Part shown: piece by piece, positions 11,000 through 22,160 of the stretch | How positions within the stretch are numbered: the first letter of the stretch is position 1 | Layout: each line of letters begins with the position of its first letter | Assembly: GCA_949825045.1 (NCBI GenBank) | Contig: OX463818.1 | Coordinates: forward strand, 34,178,906-34,242,905 | From: Argyresthia goedartella | Lineage: Eukaryota > Arthropoda > Insecta > Lepidoptera > Argyresthiidae | Length of the DNA: 64,000 nucleotides | Reading direction: 5' to 3' | Notes under the pieces: generated by a model | Databases searched by the model: none | The model's input: the letters and a program-made list of their open reading frames with translations, nothing else | Told to the model about the DNA's origin: nothing | Position numbers and translations under genes: made by a program

Positions 11000-11330
11000 A
11001 CAAGCAATGGCCCAGATGTACAGCGGCATCTCAAAGGCTTACCGTCCCTAACTCTCGACCGGGGAACGAAAGCGACATTTCTTGAATTTCGAAAACAACT
11101 TGAGATTTTAGAAACTACCACCCCGACATAATGCACTGACACGCTGTAGATTCCGACTGAAGTTCTATTGATATTCTCGTGTTATTCATGTAACGATGTC
11201 TTGCATATTTTTAACCCTTTACTGCATACTAACCCATATATGGTTTTATAGTTTTGAATTTTATTACCAAGCAATAAGGTTGAAAATCGCGATCCATTTC
11301 GGGTCAGGCCATGCATTAAGGGGTTAAGTC
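11000..11330. other. unassigned DNA
   Basis: No ORF or repeat recognised. Confidence 0.4.
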
Positions 11331-11334
11331 GTAG

Positions 11335-11725
11335 TTAAGTTTGTATATGTCACCAGAAGATACTCAAACCGTCAGTTGATCATCTTACGCGGTAGTTGAT
11401 CAACTATCGTCAGATAGTAAACCAGACCGACAGGGTTTAGAATTTACGTTTCTTTTGTTCTTACATGTCAACCTTCGCTTTGCTGCGCTCGCCCCCTCTA
11501 ATCTTCACCTAAGCTACCGCAGTGTATGCCCTGGCATTTCGTTTACAATTCAAGTTTAATGCAGTTTACTATTTAACGGTTTTAACCGTTAGTTGATCAA
11601 CTACCGCGTCATATAGTACGCAGTACGCTACAGTTTACTATCTGTCGATGTCAACTTACGAGAAAAAAACCGTTAGTTGATCAACTGACGGTTTTGACTA
11701 TCTTACGGTAACATACATATTGTAG
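11335..11725. repeat. MITE-D: shared core between GTTAGTTGATCAAC repeats
   Basis: A core copy ('tcttacatgtcaacc', 'cgctttgctgcgctcgcccc', 'cacctaagctaccgcag') at about 11450-11540 lies between repeated blocks containing the palindrome TAGTTGATCAACTA: 'gtcagttgatcatc', 'gtagttgatcaactatc', 'ccgttagttgatcaactac', and 'ccgttagttgatcaactg' with 'acggtttt'. The palindromes are at about 11371-11405, 11588-11606 and 11670-11690. The outer boundaries are not defined. Confidence 0.55.
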
Positions 11726-11729
11726 TAGA

Positions 11730-13240
11730 ACCTTGTTTTGAGTTGTATCTGTAATTTTTTATGTTAAAAGTATATAGTTTCTAATTTTAAATAACTTTAG
11801 CTTAAATTTCTTTTATTTTCTTTGGCAAGAGGTCATTCTGGAGCTGCGTTCTGAACGACACGGTCTTTCTTCTTTAAAGTCTGCAAGAAAATTTATATCC
11901 GAGGTCTGGGTTTAAAGTCGTTTCCTTTGATTGTGTGTAAAATCTACTAATATGCATACAGTTCTCCCCATTCTACGGGGTCCAAGCCCTCGATTGCCAA
12001 TAACCAAGCCCGTGGCAAATTTCCAAGCCTTAGGGTTGAATGCCCAGCTCTCGGCTAACCTTCGAAGTTGGGAAGGCCTTTGGACCAAGTCACCGAAGTG
12101 GAGACGGAGACCTGCCCTTCATTGACGACTGAAAGCTGAAATTCATTGGCAACCCCGCAGGAGACCCAAACCACTCGGCGAGTCACTTCTCGGTGTAATA
12201 CATTCAATCAGCAATGCCGACTACTCACGACCCTTATTGACCGAGCGAGCGAAGGACTCCATTTCGACAAGATAGGAGGCCGATTTTGCTTTCGTCTGTC
12301 TCTATGTCTGGTGTATGTCAGTTCCGGTCTAGGGGCCACAGTTTCCAAGCGATCCTCACAAAAATTAGCACACGTGTTCCTTGAATTAAAAGTTTATTTT
12401 GTCGAGAGCTTTTCTTGATTTTCCCCTTTGGGGGAGAGTTATGACGTCATTAATTTTTGAATGTTTTTTTTTTCTTTTTCTGAAGCCTATCGTGTGGGGT
12501 ATCAAATTAAAGGGCTTCATGTGCCGGTTCTAAAAATATACTACAACATTACCATTCGGTCGCCTGTTTTCTAAAAATCTAAGAAATCTTTTCCAAACAT
12601 ACCAAGTTTGGACTCCTCGAAGTAGGAGACGGATTAGTAAAGAGGATCTATACAGACCACGAGAGGAGAGTGAGTGAAATAGACTATAACTATTTTCGTG
12701 AAATGTTAATAGATTGCATTTTAAATCGCAAAATGTAGTTTATAAAGGTATTGGTGCGGCTACTTTACTACTTGATTTTGATTGAATCTAAAATACTTAC
12801 CCAAAAAAATGCGTTCACAGTCCCCCCTGTTAGCGTGGTCTACTGCCCACTAGTCTATCCTTCACCAAATAAAATTATTCGGTGACTTATCTGACTCTTT
12901 ATTTAGAACAGATCCTTAGTCAGATACTACCGTAACATTCAAGACATGCAACTTTTGCTAATTAGAGGAAATGTGAGGAAAATACCCGAAGCGTATTCTC
13001 TACGGGTACTGCATGTTGCTAAACTAGAATTTACGTTGATTCAACTCACACAATACTTTCTCAGCTACTGAGCATTTTCTCCGTCAACCTGTCTACAAGT
13101 AAGTTGACGCTCTATTGTCTTGCAGCGAAAACTCTGGAGAGAGTGAAGTCTTTGTCAAACAGAGCGACTCGCCTGCTACGGACAAACATTGTATGCGTTT
13201 CACATATGTAGAGGTATATGTAACGGAAATGTGTAGCCAT
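11730..13240. other. unassigned DNA with one small repeat fragment
   Basis: No supported gene. Bases 12728-12775 resemble part of the CCGT family in reverse ('tgtagtttataaagg' / 'ttggtgcggctactt'). The stretch 11940-12400 is GC-richer, with short ORFs that show no recognisable domain. Confidence 0.45.
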
Positions 13241-13249
13241 TTATAGCTG

Positions 13250-13375
13250 ATGAGATTTACACAAATAGCGTCAAGCTTTTCTTTTCTCATACGAGTTGGC
13301 AGAGGTCCAATTAAGCCCACGTTTAGCCAGCTTTTCAAAAGTCCATTTTAAGTGACCGAGGGCTGACCCATACAT
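13250..13375 (-). repeat. S3 SINE tail fragment
   Basis: Matches the S3 3' half in reverse: 'aatagcgtcaagc', 'cgagttggcagagg', 'ttagccagcttttca', then degraded 'ccatttt..agtgacc'. Confidence 0.55.
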
Positions 13376-13626
13376 ACCAATTATGGCAAGAAAATCTTTA
13401 AGTAGGTATAAAAAATCTTAAAAAAATATATATTTTGCACTTGAAACATTTGTTACATGTAATTAATAATATTAATTGTTTATTTCCGAAAATAATGTAC
13501 ATTATTAACTTGTTTACAAGGTAAACAAGGAATGTATCGCTACTCCCTAAAAAAGGGCGACCCCAGTGTTTTAGGATAAGTTGCTGCTACTTCCCACTAC
13601 AATTAATATCTCAGTATAGAACACTA

Positions 13627-14006
13627 CTTAATAGTAGTTTATGTGACTGATACATAATGGAGGGCATTAAAACTCGAGAGTAGGTTTATGAAACGAGCCG
13701 AAGGCGAGGCGAGATCTACGCAAGTATCATAAGCTCTCTTCGATGTGTTCAGAAACCGCATGATCGACCGGCGTTGATAAATTGCTCTGCACTTGTTTAG
13801 CTTGTTCAGTAGTACCAACTTCACAGACAAACTAGGGGCGGCACGCAGGCGGGCGTCGGCGTACGAAATTTGATATTTATAATTTACCGAAAATCATTAT
13901 GGTCATAATATATCAATATTCAGAGAAGTAATGAGTTTTACCAAGTAGTATGACATTATGCCGGTGGTAAGGTGCGGTTTTTGGACGCAGTAAAGAGGGT
14001 TTATGA
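13627..14006 (-). mobile_element. MITE-H copy
   Basis: Begins 'taatagtagtttatgtgac', contains 'gggcattaaaactcgagag', 'aaacgagccgaaggcgag' and 'ggcggcacgcaggcgggcgt', and ends 'gcagtaaagagggtttatga'. The segment between the internal hairpin and the 'atctacgcaagtatcat' block is shortened. Confidence 0.8.
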
Positions 14007-14009
14007 AAG

Positions 14010-14950
14010 ACAAACAATTTAACATGACGATATCACTGATGATCACTTACATAAACAATATGTGATACAAAAGCAAAACAAAAAAATATACAGATAAGAG
14101 CATAATTAAGTTGAGGTTGTTGTTTGAGTAGGTGTAGGTGAGTTTATATTGTGAGAGAAGATGGAGATTGGAAAATTGCGTGGGTGATTGGAAAACTGTG
14201 GTGTGTGTGAATGTAAGTATTGATTTAACCAGTATCTTTAAATGGACCTAATTTAAGACATTCGTAAGATTTTCGCAGTCATCACATGTATATGTATCAT
14301 CATAATGAATACATGCAAGCCTTAAAAAAGTCTCATTATAGGATCAGATCCTAAGGACCCATTTTTTTTCAATATTATCAGGTTTAAATGCGAATATAAC
14401 GGATACCTGCTCTCAATAACGTCCATTTTGTGCCCAGGCCTCAATTAACTGCCAGACTTAATTACTTTCCACCGACACCATTAAAATTTTACAACTTGTA
14501 ATCCCGCACTTAATTCTTTGATAGAGAACTAGGAGGATTTAAAATGGAGATGTCGTGGTCAGATCATAAAATTGATCATTTAATGTTGAGGCCAACCACG
14601 GTTGAATAAAATAATAATTGAACGAAGAAATCTTTAGGGTAAAAACTGGTGGTTAAGACGAAAGACATATATAAAATTCAAAGTCCTGACTCATTGACTG
14701 ACCGCTGGTCCTGGATACATGAAACTTTGTACAGGGGTTCCTTTTATAGGATTAGGCAGGGCATTAAGAAGGGATTTGGCGAAATTTATCCCAGCAATCA
14801 AGTGATTTTTCCAATTTCCCCCCGCTAAGGGGGGATGTGAACTCTGCATGGAAAAATAAACTACTTTACCCATTAAGCTGTTTTAGCTCGGCTGGGAGGT
14901 AGTTTATAAATATATACGTCAGTTCACTCAAGTTTTTATCGAAATTTGCC
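14010..14950. other. unassigned DNA
   Basis: No gene recognised. Bases 14690-14870 ('gacatgaaactttgtacag'-like and 'cccccgctaagggggg' with a short C/G palindrome near 14818-14835) look repeat-derived, but I cannot name the family. Confidence 0.4.
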
Positions 14951-14954
14951 CCAA

Positions 14955-15141
14955 TAAGGTGGGCAAAGATAGCGACTGAATGGGTGCCTACAGACGGACA
15001 CCGGTGCAGAGGAAGGCCCAGAAGGAGATGGCGGGACGACCTGGATAAGTTCCAACCAGAGTGGGTCAATCCAGCCTTCTCTATAGATTAGTGGGCCCGA
15101 ATAGGGGAAGCCTTTGCCCAGCAGTGGGACACCGTATAGGC
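14955..15141 (+). pseudogene. RTE-type LINE C-terminal fragment
   Basis: In one frame the sequence reads TEWVPTDG, RGRPRRRWRDDLD, an in-frame stop near 15090, then WARIGEAFAQQWDTV and a final stop. This matches the C-terminal tail of RTE-type ORFs (compare GRPPTRWIDDL and GEAFVQQW in the 8012 element). It is 5' truncated and carries an internal stop, so it is a dead remnant. Confidence 0.8.
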
Positions 15142-15144
15142 TGC

Positions 15145-15890
15145 GTAAAAAAATTGGGGGAAAATGGGGAGTTTGTATGAAAATCAGAAACTACGCGACC
15201 AATGAATATGTTGATTTGGCAGATAGGAAGTTCAACAATGCAGTCAATCATCTCAGTACGAGATTTTCAAAATTCTGCCCCCCTCGAGTTGGAAAAGGGT
15301 GAGAGGGTGGGGTGGTTAGAGTTACATATACATATCTAAAAATTTGTGTAGTTACATGTCAGGTAGCTATCGGGGGAGGTAGCGAGCATAGAGGGACGTC
15401 TAAATAGCTATCGTATTAAGCGGGGCTATGGTGGTGGGGGCACTCCCTTACAGGTGAAAGAGGGGGAAAGGAGGAGGAAGAGAGGGAGGAGGATAGAGGA
15501 GGGAGAGAAGGTAGGGGAGGGATTGGGAGGGATCGTTAATGTTTGTATGGACTGGCCATTTTTTCACGAGTTTGCGCGAGCGAAGCCCTGAGCACCTGCT
15601 GCTTTTTATGAAATTCAAACTTTCTGATTATTTCATTCTGCCAGCTCCTGAAATGTCTGCCCATATCATGAAATGATAAATTTTACGATATGGCTATGAC
15701 ATCGGCTCTTACGCCTCTAGTGAAATAAAAATCCCTTGCTTTATAGGCTAAATACTGATCATGTTAAAATTTTAAGCTTGTAGGCCTGCTAGAAGTACCT
15801 TAGATTTTTGATGATCGTTGAGTGAGTCAGTGAGTCAGTGACAGAATTAAGGAATTTTGACTTGCCGTAGTTTTAAATCTACTGCTTGAA
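15145..15890. other. unassigned DNA around the purine tract
   Basis: No gene. Bases 15305-15600 are G-rich and of uncertain origin. Near 15818-15840 there is a short direct repeat (gagtcagt repeated). Confidence 0.4.
15456..15531 (+). repeat. purine-rich tract
   Basis: The plus strand is purine-only from 15456 to 15492 and nearly so to 15531, with only three T interruptions (GAAAGAGGGGG, GGAGGAGGAAG and similar). Confidence 0.85.
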
Positions 15891-15892
15891 AT

Positions 15893-17940
15893 TATTATTA
15901 TGTATTATGCACAAGCAGCTTAAAGCTGATGCGTGCATTTCAGTTCACATTTCACTGCACTTGTTTAATAGAATTGTCAAGTCTATTTTTAAAACTGTTC
16001 ACTGATGGTGCACTAATAACAGTTTCTGGAAGTTTGTTCCACTCGCGGACCACTCGGTTTGATAGAAGGTGTTTGCGTGGGTTACTTGTAAACGAGAGCC
16101 CTTGGAGTTTCAGTGCGTGTCCTCTGAGGTGGTGATTCTGGTTCATCGTAAACATTTCCTTCATAGTCGATACATAATAGTAGCCAGTTAGAATCTTATA
16201 TGTTTCTATGAGATCTCCACGTTTACGTCGTTGCTCTAGAGTGCTCAATCCTAGCTCTGCAAGTCGCTGCTCATAGGGCTTGTCACGAAGTCCTACTACC
16301 ATCTTGGTTGCTCTTCTTTGGACTTTCTCCAGCAAGTCTTTGTCCTTCTGGAAGTAAGGGCTCCGTATTTGGAATGCATACTCAAGGAGTGGTCTGACAT
16401 AAGTCTTGTAAAGTCTCAAGCATAATTGGCTTTCTTAGTAATTGAAAGAATATGAGTCTCCCATTTAAGGTCAGTTGATATTGCGACCCTCAGGTCTCTT
16501 TGTGTTGTAACAGGATCCAGTGTTTGCATATTAATGCTGTATGGTAACTTTGGATTATTGTTCCCAACATGCAGAACCGTACACTTTCCAGGATTTAAGG
16601 TTATTAGCCAATTCTGTGTCCATTCAAAAAAAAGGTTCAAGTCTTCTTGTATTATATTGTGCGATATTAGCGGATTTCCCATGATTTTTGTATCATCTGC
16701 AAACAGTGAAAGTCCAGACTTTATTATTACCTTTAGGTCAGTTAGGTATACGCAGAATAAAATTGGTCCAAGCACTGATCCTTGTGGGACACCACTCAGG
16801 ACGTTGTAGGAATCTGAGAGGTCATTCCCAACTCTCACCCTAAAGGTACGATCGCTGAGGAAGTTTTCTATCCTCATAAGAAGGTTACCACGAATTCCAA
16901 AGTGTTGCAGTTTCGAGACTAGTATTTTTATAGAAACGCGGTCGAACGCTTTCTCATAGTCTAAATAAACCACATCTGTGGGCACGCGGTCATTTCAATT
17001 TGCTGTCCAGTAATCTAGGCATAGCAGAAGGTTGGTCACCGTGGATCTTCTTGGAACAAATCCGTGTTGTTCATCAGTTATAACCTACTCTTTGGATAGG
17101 AATTCGCGGATTTTTGTGACAATTATCTTTTCCATTGCCTTGCAGATGATGCTTGTGAGACTTATTGGGCGATAGTTGGCTGCGACAAGTTTATCTCCTT
17201 TCTTATAAATCGGCGTCACAACTGCTTCCTTCCAGTCATGCGGTAGACTACCCGTTCTAAAGGACTGTTCCATTATAGATGCAAGTTTACAGTTCAGAAA
17301 ATTTTTGCATTTGTTGAGCAGTATTGCAGGTATCCCGTCTGGTCCCATAGCTGTGTCATCGTTGAATGTTTTCATCACCTTTGTGACTTCATTTGGCGAA
17401 AACTCAATATGGTCAAGTGAGTTTAATAAGATTGGTACATCTGGAGTAGGAATTTGTAAGTTGGGCGGTTCTCTTACATAGGATTTTTCAAATTGTATAG
17501 CAAAGATCTCGGAGACTTCATTGTTTTTACAAGTAACCGTACTTGTGGATTCATCTTTAAGCGAAGGTGGTACAGCTACTCTGGATGTAAGCTGTTGGCG
17601 AATGTACCCATAAAAGCATTTCGGGCTACTGTTAACTATTCCTCTTTCAAACTTAATCCTTGACTTTCTGACTTCTGCAATGATTCTATTGTTTATTTTT
17701 CTGTAATCTTCATATGCCTCTGTTGTTTTTTTAAGTCGATATAGTTGCCATTTTTGTGTTGGGTGAGTTTGACTATCTCTGGGCCTAACCATGGTTTTCT
17801 GTGGTTGTGGTGTTTGCTCGGTCTTCGAAGAGGTATTGTTGTTTCTATGGTTTGTATTATAGTAGTCTTGAACTCATCCCAGGTATTGTTGACGAATGTA
17901 ATTTGGAGATATACCTAGGTATGTTAAGTTCTCTTTGCCA
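15893..17940 (-). mobile_element. CR1-like non-LTR retrotransposon, decayed
   Basis: A minus-strand LINE body with RT and C-terminal domains. Its 3' end is near 15893, where the minus strand finishes in an AATAATAAT-type tail. Upstream homology extends to about 17885-17940 in another frame (KPWLGPEIVKL-like), so the 5' part is also frameshifted. The endonuclease domain is not recognisable. Confidence 0.75.
15952..17792 (-). pseudogene. CR1-like reverse transcriptase with stops and frameshift
   Basis: Reading from 17792 downward, the protein has AMGPDGIPAILL, NYRPISLTS, two in-frame stops (17082-17084 and about 17004), then motif A YLDYEKAFDRV, motif B SGVPQGSVLGPILF and motif C LFADD. The frame shifts near 16419. 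The C-terminal block (YVRPLLEYA, LEKVQRRATKMV, RRKRGDLIETYKI, VVREWNKLP) runs to 15952. These blocks are typical of the CR1/L2/Rex1 group. Two nonsense codons and at least one frameshift make it non-functional. The order of domains is intact, so it is one element and not several pieces. Confidence 0.85.
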
Positions 17941-17944
17941 TAAA

Positions 17945-18195
17945 AAATTCAGGCTTCTAGATTTATCCATACCGAAGTTAACGGGGGATCGAAAATGCCC
18001 CGAATGGCTTCCAGTACAGGATGGAGAGAGTCGAGCACAGACACTTAAAAACAAAATCACATCGTCCCGCAAAAACAAAATCACATCGTCGAAACTATTA
18101 AAATATTTATCCAAATGTGGTAGTGTGAAAAACAAGGTTTATCTACTTTAAATACCAGAAGCGATATAACCATTATTTCGCATTTGTTCCTAAAA
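17945..18195. other. unassigned DNA
   Basis: A small direct repeat, 'acaaaatcacatcgtc' at 18051 and 18074, and no recognisable gene. Confidence 0.4.
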
Positions 18196-18198
18196 GCA

Positions 18199-18458
18199 TC
18201 ATTGTGTTGCCCAGTTTTGTAATGTGTGGGCTTGCCAGCAGTGCGACGAGAATTCGTTTGCATCTTTAGTTGTGTTTCTTTCTAGGTACGTAAGCTCGTC
18301 TCCCGCAACAATTAGCAGACTATCTGTAGGGGATTCCATTAGTATGGCGTCTCTAGTCTTAATTACTCTAAGATAGAGAGCATCACGCTTAATGGCGACT
18401 AATTGTAAACTAAATTGGTGCCGTCCTATTTTGAGCACGTCTTTTTCGGGTCGTTAAA
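18199..18458 (-). other. unrecognised ORF, possible coding remnant
   Basis: An open frame on the minus strand (stop above 18458, TGA at 18199) encodes about 85 residues, including FSLQLVAIKRDALYLRVI, KTRDAILMESPTDSLLIV and SSHCWQAHTLQNWATQ. The composition (mixed charged and hydrophobic, Trp and Cys near the end) looks protein-derived, unlike the low-complexity ORFs around it. I do not recognise a family. Downstream on the same strand another frame continues without a stop for some distance, which could mean a frameshift. It might be a host exon, a retrogene piece or a LINE ORF1 fragment. Confidence 0.3.
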
Positions 18459-18571
18459 CGTGTTCAACGAATTTCTGTCCAACAGTGTCTTCAGCACTAT
18501 TCTACTAAATTATGTTGTCCAGCACAACATCGATTATAGGAGACAACTACAAAACTAACATATAATAATGG

Positions 18572-18814
18572 CTAGTATTTAATCGCACATCAAAAAAACA
18601 GATTTTCACAGCAAAATAGGATCAGCAAAAACACTTTTTATGTTTTAAGTATTTTTGTTGTTCTTACATGTTCAACCTAATGCGAAGGATAAAGGGGGCT
18701 TCGCTTCACTCACCCTTCACCTAAGCTACCGCAGTATATTGCTCTGATATTTACTGTGAAAATCAGTATATTTTCTGTGCAAATCGGTATTATTGATGGG
18801 CAGTTAAATATTTC
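18572..18814 (+). mobile_element. MITE-A: TIR element carrying the shared core
   Basis: The left TIR 'ggctagtatttaatcgcaca' continues 'tcaaaaa..acagattttcacagc'. The right end is its approximate inverse ('gatgggcagttaaatatttccc'). Between them lies the core ('gttcttacatgttcaacc', 'gcttcgcttcactcaccc', 'ctaagctaccgcag'). Other copies: 28266-28546, 49856-50138, and a partial copy at 26680-26800. Confidence 0.75.
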
Positions 18815-18879
18815 CCTATAATAATTAGGCTACCCCCGCTCAACAATTACCTCTTACTCTCTAAGTCGGATTACTGGAA

Positions 18880-18985
18880 GAGATCTCTTATTTAGAGATA
18901 AGTACGCCCTTGTGCACTGTTTTGTCTTCAATGTAATTTTGCTTTGAATTTTATGTGCAATAAAAGAAATTATTACATTATGAAT
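18880..18985 (+). repeat. LINE-T 3' terminus fragment
   Basis: Contains 'ggaagagatctcttatttag', 'agataagtacgcccttg', and a tail with 'gtgcaataaaag..ttatgaat'. The family hairpin is slightly altered. Confidence 0.6.
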
Positions 18986-19044
18986 ATAACATTTTGCTGT
19001 GGAGTTTAGTTACGGGTTATAGGTTTACTTTTTTGGGAACAATA

Positions 19045-19955
19045 GTAGTTTATCTACACACGTATCATGAACCCTCTTTACTGCGTTCAAAAACCGCACG
19101 TTACGATCAGCATTATGTTAAACTACTTGGTAAAAACTCGTTTCGTATCTGGAAAACTACACATTATGGTCATTATGTGTAGTTTTTCTACATATAATGA
19201 CATTCAAATTTCGAACGCCGACGCCCGCCTGCATGCCGCCCCTAGTTTGTCTGTGAAGTTGGTACTGACATTCAAATTTAGAACGCCCGAAGTTGGTGCT
19301 ACAGAACAAGCTAAACAACTGCTAAGCCACAATTCCGGTCAAACATGCGGTTCCTGTACACATCAAAGAGAGCTTATGATATGTGTGTAGATAAACTAGT
19401 GTATGTAACTGTAAATAATTAGGCATTAAAACTCTCGAGTGATATTATTATGAAACTCGCCTTCGGCTCGTTTCATAAACCCACTCTTGAGTTTTAATGC
19501 CCTCCATTATGTAGCAGTCACATAAGCTACTATTATGTGACTGCTACATAATGGAGGGCATTATCGGCTCGTTTCATAATAATATCACTCGAAGATGCCT
19601 AATTATGTACAGTTACATACACTATAGTTTATCGACACAAATATCATAAGCTCTCTTTGATGTGTTCAGGAACCGCATGTTCGACCGGCATTGTGGCATT
19701 GATCATTGCTTTGTAGTTGTTTAGCTTGTTCGGTAGTACCAACTTCACAGACAAACAAGGGGCAACACGCAGGTGGGAGACGGCGTTCGAAATTTGAATG
19801 TCATAATTTGACAAATTTTGGAACATTATGGTCATAATGATCAATATTCGGATAAGAAATTAGTTTTTACCAAGAAGTTTATCATTCTTCTGGTCGTAAC
19901 GTGTGGTTTTTGGATGCAGTAATAAAGAGAGTTTATGATACGTGTATAAGATAAA
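19045..19955. mobile_element. MITE-H head-to-head pair (about 0.9-kb palindrome)
   Basis: A plus-oriented copy (19045-19536) meets a minus-oriented copy (19530-19955). The centre, about 19497-19562, is almost a perfect palindrome: GCCCTCCATTATGTAGCAG, then a short middle containing 'ctactatta', then CTGCTACATAATGGAGGGC. Outer ends are 'tagtagtttatctacac' and 'gtataagataaa'. This is the same architecture as 6399-7475. Confidence 0.85.
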
Positions 19956-19959
19956 TCTA

Positions 19960-20815
19960 TTTTGGTGACAGACGGCTGCTCAAATAAATATATTATTCCG
20001 GGCGTCACAATTGTTGGCGGGAACGACTGGGGTGGTTGTGACCAATAATGCCAGTAATTTATCACGTTTTTGCGCTGCGGAGTCTGTAAGTGGGTCAAAT
20101 GTGCCCAGTAGCCATCAGATGCAGGAAGTGCCAATGTTCCAATGGCCGGGAATATTACTGGCAATTTTCCCGACGAGCCTAAGGTTCCCTGATTTTTCGG
20201 GGATTGTGTACTGTACTGTTTTGTATATATTACTGTACACTAAATGTCACACTAAACCGCCGGGTAAAGCCGCCGGGCTCGTGGCTCTGGAGTGAAGAGG
20301 GCTTCAAACAAGTTGTAGCGGTTAAGTGTAAAACAAACGATTTATTGCCCAAATATTTCCAAAATTTCTGGAATTGTTGGGAATATTGCCGCAAGTTTTC
20401 CCATTGAGAACGGCAATGGCCCATTAGTAATCTCATAATCCTGCGCCATTCCTCCCTTTTGTTAGTTGTTTGATACGACTTTCGGTTTTCCCCATTCGGC
20501 TCTCAGCGAACATTCGTGGAGCAGTTTTGTGAGTGTTGTCCATTGCCCATCGCCTTCCTTACCTATATTCCGTCCGTACTTTATTTATACGAAGTGCTTC
20601 CACATCGAGGCTAGGATAAGGAAAATCGAATGAATAAGTAGGTGTACGAAAGTAGTCATACGCAAGTTACACTTATGCTCTAGAAATCCTTATAATTTAG
20701 GATGCTAATATTTACCTGGCCACACGTTTGGTTTTTTTTCCCGCTGAGTGGCCAAGGTACAGACATTGTACAGCCATTGGGTACGTTTTTCAATTAAGTA
20801 CATAGGTACGTCAAT
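19960..20815. other. unassigned DNA
   Basis: Short overlapping ORFs without recognisable domains on both strands (20011-20436). No repeats recognised. Confidence 0.4.
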
Positions 20816-20823
20816 GCATTCTC

Positions 20824-21222
20824 TACTACAACAAGTTACCTCTGGAGATCTTGAAATTGCCATTTGAGCAATTTAAAATCCATGTTAAAGCGACTTTGTC
20901 GAAAAAGGGATATTACAATGTTCAAGATTACTTAAATGATGGGTCTGTATGGGGTTAATCTGGCTCAACACAGACCTTGCTGTTAATAATTTTGTAATTA
21001 TTTATTCCTGCTTATTAATTATGATAATGACTAAATATTATATTTTGTATTAGTTAAGCATAAGCAATTTTTAAAAAGAGATCTAAAAATCAATCTGTGG
21101 GATTTTCTACGCCCTTCTTCTCCCACAGTGGTCCAATGTAGAGAAGAGGCAAAAAATGACGATTGCTAAGTATATGTAAATATCTACAGTAATAAAGACA
21201 TTTGGAATTTGGAATTTGGACT
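20824..21222 (+). pseudogene. LINE-G 3' end: ORF C-terminus and 3' UTR
   Basis: The frame 20824-20958 encodes YYNKLPLEILKLPFEQF, then LSKKGYYNVQDYL and ends VWG-stop. This C-terminus is shared with copies at 36399-36770 and 50562-51110 (minus) and resembles the tail of RT proteins in Jockey/CR1-group LINEs. The 3' UTR ('ctggctcaacacagacc', 'ctgcttattaattatgataa', 'cttcttctcccacagtggtc') ends 'aataaagacatttggaattt' with a GGAATTT repeat. 5' truncated. Confidence 0.75.
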
Positions 21223-21248
21223 TAACACTCGTGAATTTAAGCGCTACC

Positions 21249-21465
21249 TACATAAACATAATATAGACATACATACAGGCATACATTGCTTCTGGCCCCA
21301 CACTAAGATACCCTGTGTCGTGGGAACCAGAAACAGCGACGTCACACACATATAAACATCAAAACCTTGGGATTTTTTTCTTTATCCCCAGCCGGGGATC
21401 GAACCCGGGACCTCTCGCATGGTAGGCAGAGCCCCAACCGTTGCGCCACAGGGGCCGTCACCCAG
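21249..21465 (-). mobile_element. S2 SINE (tRNA-derived)
   Basis: The minus strand reads 'gcaacggttggggctctgcc', then the B-box-like GGTTCGATCCCCGG ('ccggggatcgaacccggga' on plus), then 'gtgtgtgacgtcgctgtttc', 'ctggttcccacgacacag' and a terminal TATGTTTATG-type tail. Copies: 22628, 31227 (minus), 40947, 52652 and 55025. Confidence 0.85.
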
Positions 21466-21666
21466 GTTGGTATATTAAATGCATGAGTATACCCCGCGCC
21501 ACAAATTAAGAGCGCTGGGCGCCGACGCATTCAAGGTCACCGCTCATAACTCGTGGCGCAAGGTTAAGTTCGAATTTTTGTTTGAAAACTAATCTACTTT
21601 ATCAACATAATGTGTACCCTGATATAAAGTAACCTGTTGAAACCAATTTACGTATTTTGCTACACA

Positions 21667-21941
21667 TAACACAGCGTCACGCGTTTTCCCATACGGGGTG
21701 GCAGAGGCACAACTGTTCCCACATTGAGCCAGTTATACAATATTCCATCTTGCGTGACAGGGGCTAGCCCATCGCCGCAGCTATGGAGTAATGAAGGTTT
21801 CGTCACGATGTTTTCCATCACCGTTAGAACGTCCGTATAATTACTCAAGATAACTTAATTATCTCATTGGTACATGGTCAGGAATCGAACCTGCATCTCC
21901 TGTGTGAGAAGCAAGCGTGAAACCCAATACACCATGGAGCT
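21667..21941 (-). mobile_element. S3 SINE (tRNA-derived)
   Basis: The minus strand has a tRNA-like head 'gtattgggtttcacgcttgc' and B box GGTTCGATTCC, then 'aaaacatcgtgacgaaacc', 'ctccatagctgcggcgatgg' and 'cgtatgggaaaacgcgtgac'. It is nearly full length (about 275 bp). Other full copies: 25786-26056 (minus) and 32906-33187 (plus). Confidence 0.85.
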
Positions 21942-22160
21942 CTTTTTCATATTTTCTATTTTGCTAATCCAAGCGATATGTCTGCGATTTTACTGTTACG
22001 ACTTTTACAACACAAAAGCTTGCAACAATAGACGAAAAAAAGGGCGATCCCTAATGTCTTTATGCTCCAGTTATTTAGAATTCAGTGTTTAGGCACTTAG
22101 TTAACTTGTGCACAGAAAACATCTCTTAGATTTAGATGACAGATTAAACTCGTACCACCT

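Noticed and set aside
11588..11690. TAGTTGATCAACTA palindromes as operator-like binding sites
   Set aside because: They occur as flanks of the shared MITE core and fit better as part of a repeat element than as regulatory sites.
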